Notes under the pieces: model-generated | What the model was told of the DNA's origin: nothing | The model's database searches: none | The model's input: only the letters and a program-made list of their open reading frames with translations | NCBI GenBank assembly: GCA_022478985.1 | Contig: JAKSZP010000007.1 | Location: 248,001-312,000, forward strand | Direction of reading: 5' to 3' | From: Massospora cicadina | Taxonomy: Eukaryota > Entomophthoromycota > Entomophthoromycetes > Entomophthorales > Entomophthoraceae | Length of the DNA: 64,000 nt | Part shown: in pieces, positions 56,400 through 64,000 of the stretch | Layout of the letters: every line of letters begins with the position of its first letter | Position numbering within the stretch: the first letter of the stretch is position 1 | Translations under genes and position numbers: made by a program

Positions 56400-58979
56400 T
56401 TATATAGGAAAAAAGGGAGTTTTTCTTTGTCAATTTCCATGCGTCCCAATCTAAGAACTATTATCATTACCAATTAGGGATTCTACAGCATGCTGATTAA
56501 ATAGTTTAAACAGGATTTAATTGCTGTATAGATCAGGTTTAAACCTTGATATTAGGGGTTTTAGGCGAGTGCTATTTAATTGAGTTATTTGGGGTTGATC
56601 CCCAATATTGAGAGGGCAAAAAATTGGTCAGGGATTATCTCCAATATTGTGAGGGTTCAAAATTTCGTTGGGGGATCATCCCCAATAGTAGTTTCACCCA
56701 TTATATTGAATTGGGTTCAATTCCATTCATCCAACACACATAAATCCCAGATTCAGGTAGGAATTCCGACAATTCCCCCTCTATATCTTGGCATAGAGGC
56801 GAAACAGTTAGAGAAATTGACTATGTACACGGTTTACTATGGTACCCCTGAACAACCTCCACAATTGAGTGTTCATTGATCCACTTATAAATGACTTTGT
56901 AGAGCCCCAACCATATGGTTCCCAAATTTGTTATCACAACCTCCTGGACAATGCTGGTAGAAAAAGACTAGGTCACACAGTTGGAAGGTGTGCAGAGGCT
57001 CATGTACTTCATTGAACCAACTGGTTTCTCTGGCAGTGGTAGAAGATAAGTTCTCAGAAGCCAGGGCCTAAAGTCAGATAAATTTTATTAGCAATAATTT
57101 ACATGGTGACTTCAAAAGCTTTGAGGGAGGCTTGGTTGAGCATAGCCTGCACTTTAGAAGGCAGCTGGGGATTTCTTACCTACAACGCTTGGAAGGACAA
57201 CAATTTGATAATGTGATGATAGCTGATTCTATAGGCCAGAATTGCACTAGGCAAATATTGAGGCCAATAGGGGGTCAGTCATGGCCTTTTTCTGGAGGGT
57301 TGCAGTTAGAGTACCATTCGCCCACTCTAACATTCCATTGGTTACAGGATGGTAGGGAGTAGAAAATACCTTAGTGGATCCCATCATACTTGGCTAAATC
57401 TTTCACTAGCAACAATCAGAAGTTCTGCCCAATATTAAAAAAATTCTGTTAGGGCACCCATGCTGGGCGATATCCAATTATATAAAAATGTGAAAGTAAC
57501 TTTTACCAAAGCAGAGGGTAGTGATACAGCTTTGATACATAAATTAAATGATTGACTGCTAGGATAAAGGAACCAATGACCATAAGAGACTCAAGGGAGA
57601 GGTCCCACAATATCAACGCTAATAGTATGAAAGGGTTTACAGGGTGGAACCACTGGATGTTGATATTAGGAATTAGGTCCAGCTTGACTTTTACATACCA
57701 GGCAGGACTCAAATACATCTTGAATTGAGATGAGAATTCCTTCCCAGTCAATTGAATCTTGAGCCACTGTTAAGTTTTCCAGATTCCCCAAGGCTGACTT
57801 GCAGATGTCCCTTAAATATGATGTCAGTCCAAGCTAAAGGTTGTATATAAGGCAACCATTTTCAATATATAAGTTTGTACAATTTGCCGTTTTTAAACTG
57901 AAAGCTCACTAATTTTTTGTTATCTATTTTTAAGGGTTAAAAATTGTTTTTCCATAACTGTTGTTGGGTTATGAGGTCGTAGAGTCAATCCTCTTCAGGG
58001 TCAGTTATATGTAAAATGGGAAGCCAAGATAGGCAATCCACAAATTGGTGGATGGGCCCTGGTCAATAAAAAAATTTTAATTTTAAAGTTTCAACGCTAT
58101 TTGGGTAAACCTCCCATCAGTATCCTTCAATTTTTATAGCTATTGCAATGAAGCATGATCAGTAATTAAAGTAAAATGATTCCTATATAAGTAGGGCCAA
58201 AAATTCTTAATAGCCAGTAGGACCGCCAATCATTTGTATTCTGTAACACTATAGTTGCATTTAGGTCTGGTTAAGGTCTTGCTATAGTAGGCGATGGGAT
58301 GGTCCACTAAGTTCTAATAGTGCTGAGATAATATAGATCCTATAGCTATATCACTAGCACCAGTAATAAGTAGAAAATGTTTATCAAGTTGGGATGAATA
58401 ATTACTGGCAAATAGGAGAGATATGTGCATAGTAGGTCAAAGGCATGCTGTTTCTCTTCTTTCCATTAGAAGGGAACGCCCTTCTTCAATAATTATACTA
58501 GAGGCTCAAAGGTGTTGGCAAAATGGGGAATAAACTGGCGATACTATCCCAACATCCCCTAAAAAAATTTGTACGTTTAGTAGGGATTTAGGGGGACATC
58601 TTAGAAATGGCCATAACCTTATTGCCCATCAGGAATATTCCAACTTTACCTAAATTATGGCCCAAAAAATCCATTTCGCTCTGAAAAAGGAGCATTTTGA
58701 CGAATTTAGTTTTAATGAGGCTTGCATAACCGCTGGAAATCTTGCCAGAGATGATCTATGTGCTCAGTAAAAATTTTTCCAAAAAAGGTAATATTGTTGA
58801 GATAAACCAGCACACATGTAAGTTTCAAAATCACCTAAAAGTCCGTCCATGGCGCGTTGGAAGGTAGCATAGGCGTTACATAACCCCTGCAGTATTTATG
58901 TGTGGGTTTGAACTTTCTTTCACTTGAAATGAGGGCACATTTTCACGATCCTCCAGTGACAAATTAATTTTCCAGTACC
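56400..58979 (-). mobile_element. Gypsy element G2, D/E type, decayed and cut by element C
   Basis: Minus strand. LTR border at 56771: the PPT AGAGGGGGAAT is followed by TGTCGGAATTCC (compare AGGAGGGGGTAA / TGTCGCGATTCC in D). The LTR holds three copies of a CCCCAATATTG-type word. Then integrase C-terminus (56990-56830: DLVFFYQHCPGGCDNK and KVIYKWINEHSIVEV), integrase core end (57360-57240: STPYHPVTNGMLEWANGTLT), weak RNase H traces (58250-58080), and RT (58860-58700: VLVYLNNITFFGKIFTEHID; 58979-58920: RYWKINLSLED). It stops where LTR C begins; the upstream part would lie beyond the window. Left end not determined. Confidence 0.65.
56580..56700. repeat. Three spaced copies of a palindromic CCCCAAT word in LTR G2
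   Basis: GGGGTTGATCCCCAATATTG, GGGATTATCTCCAATATTG and GGGGGATCATCCCCAATAG stand about 40-45 bp apart. Each is close to the palindrome ATTGGGGAT-ATCCCCAAT that is also found once in LTR A (6592-6612) and once in LTR C (59735-59752). It may be a protein-binding site of the LTR promoters; this is inference. Confidence 0.45.
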
Positions 58980-60137
58980 TGTCAGGCAAACAGCAAGTTA
59001 AATTTAGACCGGCCTGCCAGCCTGAGTGCTAAAGCACCCAAATGGCAAACCAGAATGCCAGAAGCACTGCTGCTGGTACAATGATTATGGAACTAAGAAG
59101 GATTTCCACCAATAATTGCATATGAGGCATAATTGCTTATAGGCACCTAGTGAAATACCAGATGAACACGGCCATAAACCCTGAGGGGTGTTAGAATGCC
59201 AGCGGAAAAGGTGGTTTAGTTTCCAACATAAACAACTAAAATTGGGGAAAGGAATTTTTTATTGGAAAAATAAGGAATAAAAATCGACCAGCAATTTTCT
59301 CAGTGCAAAGTCACTGATTAAATAGTGATCAATAATAGTGAGTCCAAGAATAGATTGGGTCCCTCAAATTCACCTAACCCAGCGATTTTTTTGGGGAATG
59401 GGGCAGATAATCTCAGTTAGAACTGACATCAAAGGATTTGGCGGTAGGCCAAGTTGCTGTTAGTTTGACCTTGAACATCTGAACTGAGACTCAACTGCAT
59501 TTCTGTCAGTTAGCATGACAGCATCTGGCCCGCCAAGCCACAGGAATTCCCCAAGGCCACCCCATGTAGGGGCAGTCCCAATTGGTTGGAAACAGGTTTG
59601 GGATGCCCAACCTGCCCATGCTCAGTCGCTGGGCCATTTGTTAAGTCAAATGAGTTTTGTCAGCCACAACTCCCAATTTTGCTGGACAAGAATTTCGAAC
59701 TGTCAGCGATGATTTCTGAAGATACCATCTGCACATTGGGGATCATCCCCAACAATTTTGAGGGGGGTTGGTGTCAGCGATCATATTGATGACTGAGTCA
59801 AAACTGTCTACGATTCTGGCTGATAATTCAACATCTGTCCCTTTTTGAGTATGCATATCCTGATCAGCCAGCTTAAATCCCATCAGTTTTGGAATCTTCA
59901 ACTTTGATTTGGTGATATCAGCGCAGATTTCCTTGATCCAATAGACAAGTTCAGCTGAGGTAAGAAAGGGTACCGGGGGAGGAATCCAAAGAGAGAAGGC
60001 TGTTACTCAGCGCACATCTACCACATGGGCGAGGTTACCCTGGGTAACGAGGGGTACAGCCGCCCTCTTTGGACCCTTTATTTTGGGAATGGGAAAACTA
60101 CCCATCCATGCACAGGGGACGTTCCCCTGGACTTACA
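58980..60137 (-). repeat. LTR C (3')
   Basis: 1158 bp, ends TGTCAGGCAAAC and TTACA. Collinear with LTR A but shorter. Minus-strand frames include QGNLAHVVDVR and FLTSAELVYWIKEICADITK to SFDSVINMIADTNPP, matching the frames in LTR A (ILT, stop, AELVRLIREICAEIA). These peptides are interrupted by stops here. Confidence 0.85.
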
Positions 60138-61839
60138 TTACCCTTTTCTTTTTCTAAAGGAAGGGCGCCACCGCTGGGAAACTGCATGAGGGCCACATCT
60201 TTGTGAGCCATGGGCAATTTGATTGCCCTTACAGTTGCAACTTTTTTTTTTTGGGGGGGGATGGGGAGCGTCGGGATGGGACTTGTGGAACGCCTTGACC
60301 AGTTCCATGCAATTAGCACAATCACGAGTCTTGACCCAACTGTTCTCATAGGCTGGATACCCCTTCAATGCGATGATATACTGAACTGATCACCAGGATT
60401 TGTGGGACGCCAAGATGTTTTCCACCCCGGCTTCCTCTGCATCCTCTATCACAATTGGTTCAGGTTCAGCGGGAATGATCCCCTTGAATGGGGACACCTG
60501 AGACACGTGGAAGATGGGGTGCTGTTTTCAATGAGCTGGCAGTTTTAACCGGAAAGCACCATTCCCAAAGTCTTCTACCACCAGGTGGGGACCCAAACGT
60601 TTTCTTACAAACTTCCGGGAAGGTATCTGCATCTGCAGATGGCGAGTATCTAACATAACATACAAGCCCACCGCAATATCGTGACCAGGAGGCCATTTAT
60701 GATCTGCAAACCACTTATAATCATCAATAGCCTTTGTGAGGTGCTCCTGCACTAAGGACTTGGTAGACCAGATGTGCTCAACATGATCTGCGGCAGAAGG
60801 AACCTCAGGATGCAGACAGGGACTGACTGAAAAAGAGGGATTATAACCCAATGTCGCTTCATAGGGAGAAAACCCTGTAGAAGTGTGAGTTCCATTATTA
60901 TAAGCAAATTAGGCGAGAGGGAGGTCATCAGCCCAGGTATCTTGTGCGGCCGCCGCGTAACAATGCAAATACTTTTCCAAAATTTGTTTACCCCGCTTGG
61001 TTTGTCCGTCAGACTGGGGATGGTATATGGTGGAATGGCAGGGGGTGATTTTTAAGATGAATAAAAGCTCATTATAGAGCTGAGCTGTAAATTGTGGCCC
61101 GTGGTCACTGATAATCTCCTGTGTGAGACCAAAAATAGAGAACACATGGTGTATGAAGAGACAAGCGGTTTCTTTAGATGTGATTGTAGAAGCACAGGGA
61201 ATAAATAGGGAAAATTTGGTGAAGCGATTGACCACCATCATCACCACCAAAAATCCATTAGAACAAGGGAGTATGACAATAAAATCCATGGACATCAATG
61301 TCCATGGACCCTCCGCCTATTGTAATGGGTGTAGGAGGCCATTTCTTCCAGAGCGGTCTGACTTAGCTGGTGCACAGGTAATGCAATCAGCGATCCAGGC
61401 TGGAACTTCCTTAGTTAAGCCCGCTCAGTTTATAAGTCCACTTGATCAATTTGATGCATTTCTTGTTTCCCAGATGGACGATCGTGGAAGGTTTGTGATG
61501 CACTTGAAACACCTTAGCTCTAAGGAGAGGGGGAACCCAAACCTGCGACCTAAAATAGATGAGACCCTTCACCAAGAAATACAGGGAATGTTTGTGGGTT
61601 TGAAGGGATAATTGATAGAGTAACTCCACTCCTTTGGGGCAGTACATCTGAGCTGCCAAAACCCATGAAATAAGCGGAGTATCAGGAGTTAACTCTACTG
61701 AAGCGACTACAGGCGGGACAATAGATAGAATTTGAGTGGTGGGGATCACAGTAACCAGGTCCACTTCCTCTGAGTCCATGGGGCAATGGGCTGGGTTGCA
61801 GCTAAGGAAGTCGGGAAGCACATTTAATGCACCTTTCAT
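60138..61839 (-). pseudogene. Integrase with chromodomain, element C
   Basis: PPT (60138-60155) first, then the chromodomain (60440-60260): GVENILASHKSW, stop, SVQYIIALKGYPAYENSWV, CMELVKAFHKSHPDAPHPP. Integrase C-terminus 60851-60528 (MGYNPSFSVSPCLHPEVPSA, GLYVMLDTRHLQMQIPS). Core 61298-60909: SMDFIVILP (Asp), EIISDHGPQFTAQ (Asp); the Glu position reads QSDGQTKRGKQILE, Lys in place of Glu. N-terminal part 61839-61411: KGALNVLPDFLSCNPAH, then VWVPPLLRAKVFQVHHKPST. Broken by a frameshift near 61400 and a stop at 60908; catalytically dead. Confidence 0.83.
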
Positions 61840-61863
61840 GAATTAATATGTAAAATTAAAGCT

Positions 61864-62346
61864 TCATAAATACCAATAGGTATGAACCTGCCCGTGTGCC
61901 AATTTTTGTGGTTTGCAGAAACATAAAAGGGCTTGGTGGTCCATACGCACAGTTAACTCATGCTGGGAACCATGTAACAGGTACCGCCAATGAGTCAACG
62001 CCAATGTTATGGCTGCCAATTCCCTATCATAAATGGCCCATGATTTCTCAGTTGAGGAAAATTTCTGAGAGAAGTAGGCAACCGGGTGTTCTAAACCATC
62101 ATGCTCCTGGAGCAGAACTGCCCCAACTGCTACTGCTGAAGCATCACAGGTGAGGTTATACAGATTGGAGGGGTCCACGTGTTTTAGAATAAGGGGTGAT
62201 AAGAATACATCTTTAATTGACTCAAATGCCTGCTGGCACTCAGGGGTCCAACATAAAGGCACATTTTTACCCATGAGGGGGTGGAGTGGGGCAGCTAACT
62301 GGGAAAGGGCTGGGGAAAATTTCTTTAGGAAAATAATGGTACCCAA
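61864..62346 (-). pseudogene. RNase H of element C
   Basis: Open for 160 codons. IFLKKFSPALSQLAAPLHPL, TCDASAVAVGAVLLQEHDGL (Asp), WAIYDRELAAITLALTHWRY (Glu), LTVRMDHQALLCFCKPQKL (Asp). All catalytic acids are present. The frame ends in a stop just before the integrase N-terminus. Confidence 0.84.
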
Positions 62347-62352
62347 GAAGCT

Positions 62353-63053
62353 TCAAAATTGTTTCTGAGTTGTTGAAGTCGGCCACTCATGGATGGCATC
62401 CAAATTGTTGGGCAGAATCGCATAACTATCTTTTGGGACCAGGTTCCCAATAAAGGTAACATCCTCCATATAAAACTCGCATTTTGAAGGCTTGACGAAC
62501 AGGCCCGCCTTGTGCACAGCAGCCACGACCGCTTCTAAATCTTTAGCATGTTGTTTGGGAGTTGGGGAATGAACCAAGATGTCATCAATATATATGACCG
62601 CGCATGTAAACTGGAGGTCGCCCAGCACACTATCAATCATTCTTTGAAAGGTGGCTGGCGCATTCTTCAGCCCAAAGGGCATTACGTGGAACTGAAAGAT
62701 ACCTCATTTGGTACAAATTGCAGTAAGCTATTCTTGACCTTCATTACCCTTATTAGGTTAAAGGCATTGATGAGATCAAGCTTGGAGAATACACGAGATT
62801 TTGTGATTACTTGACTGATGGTCTGCTCAAGGGGTAAAGGGTAGGGATCACTCACTGTAATATTAACTAGGTGACCATAATCCGTGCGGGGATGGAGAGA
62901 ACCATCGGCCTTCTTGGCAAAAACGGTGGGAGAGGCAATTGGTGACGTCTCTTTAAACAACCATCCTTTTTTAAGCATATCGTCCAACCAGGTGTAAAGA
63001 GCATCCTCCTCTTCTGCTGTGTGTGGATACAAAGGGCAGTTAATGTTTACCAA
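62353..63053 (-). pseudogene. Reverse transcriptase of element C
   Basis: Two frames: 63053-62682 (DDMLKKGWLFKETSPIASPT, KKADGSLHPRTDYGHL, SDPYPLPLEQ, SKLDLINAFNLIRV) and 62682-62353 (MPFGLKNAPATFQRMIDSVL, CAVIYIDDILVHSPTPKQHA, KPSKCEFYMEDVTFIGNLVP). The catalytic YIDD is intact. One shift at about 62682 separates the fingers from the palm. Confidence 0.86.
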
Positions 63054-63125
63054 CTGTACCGTTTTTTAGAATCCTAAGTCAAATTTAGTGTGAGGGGAAG
63101 ATGGTCAGCCTTCTTGGAATTAAAG

Positions 63126-63904
63126 TTACTTTGATAGTGCATTAAATCTTTGGGAAAAACAGAAAGAAGGCCTGAAGGGGAAATGAGGGAAGTAATGGAG
63201 CTCCGACCTGAGTTTTCTTGAGGGTATTAAGTAAGGAAAATTCTCCCTCCATTTGATCATTGGCAAGGACAGAATATTTGACTCCAGAAGAATCTTAATA
63301 TGTTGCAGACACCACCATCCAGCCCCCAAGATAACAGGAAACATCAAGTTTGGCATTGCTGAGAACCAATCGCAAAAGCTGAACTGATGTACTTAGAAAG
63401 AAACTGGTTGACGGACTAAGTATGAGGTCTGGAGGCTGAAGAAGCAACCATCACCGAAGGACCTACATCCAGGTTTAAATCCAATTGTTGGGCTAGTTCA
63501 AAACTCATAAAATTGCTCGTGGCTCTGGTATCTTAAAAGCCTCAAAGGAAACGTGATGGGACCTGACACTAATCTTCATGGGTAGTAAGAAGTAAGCGAA
63601 GTTCTCTTTATTGGTAGCTGTAGTTGAACCCAGTGATACCAAAGAGATGGTAGTCAAGTTGGGGGAAATCACTAGGTTCATAGTGGGAGTAAGCCCTTCA
63701 CAAGTCAGATTGTCAGAACATCTGATATGGGCACAATAGCTGCGTCAACTATGGGATGTGGATCAGACATTCTGAGTGGTACTAGGCTAACATGGTCAGA
63801 GTAAACTTTCTTCACAACCTGGTTCAGCTGAAAAGATGGGACCATTGCTACGCCAATATCTATGACAAAGGCGGAAATGGTTAGGAATAATGGTTGGTCA
63901 ATTA
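63126..63904 (-). pseudogene. Gag remnant and protease of element C
   Basis: From the LTR border (63904) the minus strand reads IIDQPLFLTISAFVIDIGVA, then FQLNQVVKKVYSDHVS in a frame open from 63962 to 63705 that crosses the LTR border. Near 63560-63450 the protease reads FEAF, stop, DTRATSNFMSFELAQQLDL, with the D-T-G changed to D-T-R. 63356-63126 gives LGAGWWCLQHIKILLES, equivalent to LGVGWWRRQQVHINLAT in element B. The Gag region is much shorter (about 300 bp) than in B, so most of gag is deleted. Confidence 0.6.
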
Positions 63905-64000
63905 TGTCAGGCAAACAGAAAGTTGAATTTAGACCAGCCTGCCAGCCTGAGTGCCAGAGCACTCAAATGGCAAACCAGAATGCCAGAGGCACTGCTGCTG
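63905..64000 (-). repeat. LTR C (5'), first 96 bp
   Basis: TGTCAGGCAAACAGAAAG... matches the start of the other LTR C at 58980, including GACCAGCCTGCCAGCCTGAG and CAAACCAGAATGCCAGAGGC. Cut by the window edge. Confidence 0.9.

Larger units (their letters stand above)
58980..64000 (-). mobile_element. Chromovirus-type Ty3/gypsy element C, nearly full length, runs off the window
   Basis: Minus strand: 3' LTR 60137-58980, PPT, chromodomain, integrase, RNase H, RT, protease, gag, and the first 96 bp of the 5' LTR from 63905. Same family as element B and solo LTR A. The 5 bp before the LTR are GTACC (58975-58979); the matching copy would be outside the window. Inserted in the RT of G2. Frames are broken but motifs are well preserved. 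Confidence 0.87.

Overview
This window looks like a transposon-choked stretch of a eukaryotic nuclear genome. One host gene lies at the left edge: the 5' part of a mitochondrial-type Hsp70 (minus strand, 1-1378). It is split by GT-AG introns, two of them only 36-37 nt long. I see no other gene that I can assign to the host. The organism is probably a fungus or fungus-like opisthokont. I infer this from the intron-bearing mitochondrial Hsp70 and from a transposon fauna of Tf/Ty3-type chromoviruses, dUTPase-bearing Ty3/gypsy elements and LINEs with zinc-knuckle ORF1 proteins. I cannot name the species.

Layout. 1-1.74 kb: Hsp70 and its promoter, with a perfect heat-shock element. 1.74-4.65 kb: two copies of an AT-rich dispersed repeat (R1), each holding a long-armed foldback, one also holding a tRNA-like SINE. 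5.51-14.83 kb: a complete but mutated chromovirus (element B, minus strand; 1.64-kb LTRs; TSD GACCA) whose 3' LTR was invaded by a related solo LTR (A; TSD GTGAG). 14.84-17.07 and 33.55-39.81 kb: two halves of an old plus-strand LINE (LINE-F). They are split by gypsy element D (17.07-33.54 kb, plus, TSD CCTTC), whose 3' LTR is itself split by two head-to-tail LINE copies (T1, T2; minus). 39.8-43.0 kb: two solo LTRs (H, TSD CATGC; G, TSD GGTGC) of related sequence in opposite orientation, R1 fragments and minisatellite-like repeats. 43.03-52.11 kb: gypsy element E (minus, TSD AACCT), sister of D, with an extra opposite-strand decayed ORF between integrase and the 3' LTR. 52.1-56.6 kb: AT-rich DNA with a roughly 200-bp tandem repeat and relics of two gypsy elements. 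56.4-58.98 kb: a decayed D/E-type element, cut in its RT by chromovirus C (58.98 kb to beyond the window, minus).

How the parts relate. Target-site duplications give the order of insertion: LINE-F first, then D into LINE-F, then LINE-T copies into D; B, then LTR A into B; G2, then C into G2; R1, then E into R1. No element keeps an uninterrupted pol frame, so none looks autonomous, although individual domains (integrase of B, RT and integrase of E, RT of C, ORF1 of LINE-T1) still have intact catalytic or binding motifs.

Points I find most unusual: conserved reading frames inside the LTRs of A, B and C that run across the LTR/internal border; a dUTPase-like domain between protease and RT in D and E; an extra plus-strand ORF inside E; two LINEs at one identical site in an LTR; and a nonsense codon shared by both LINE copies.
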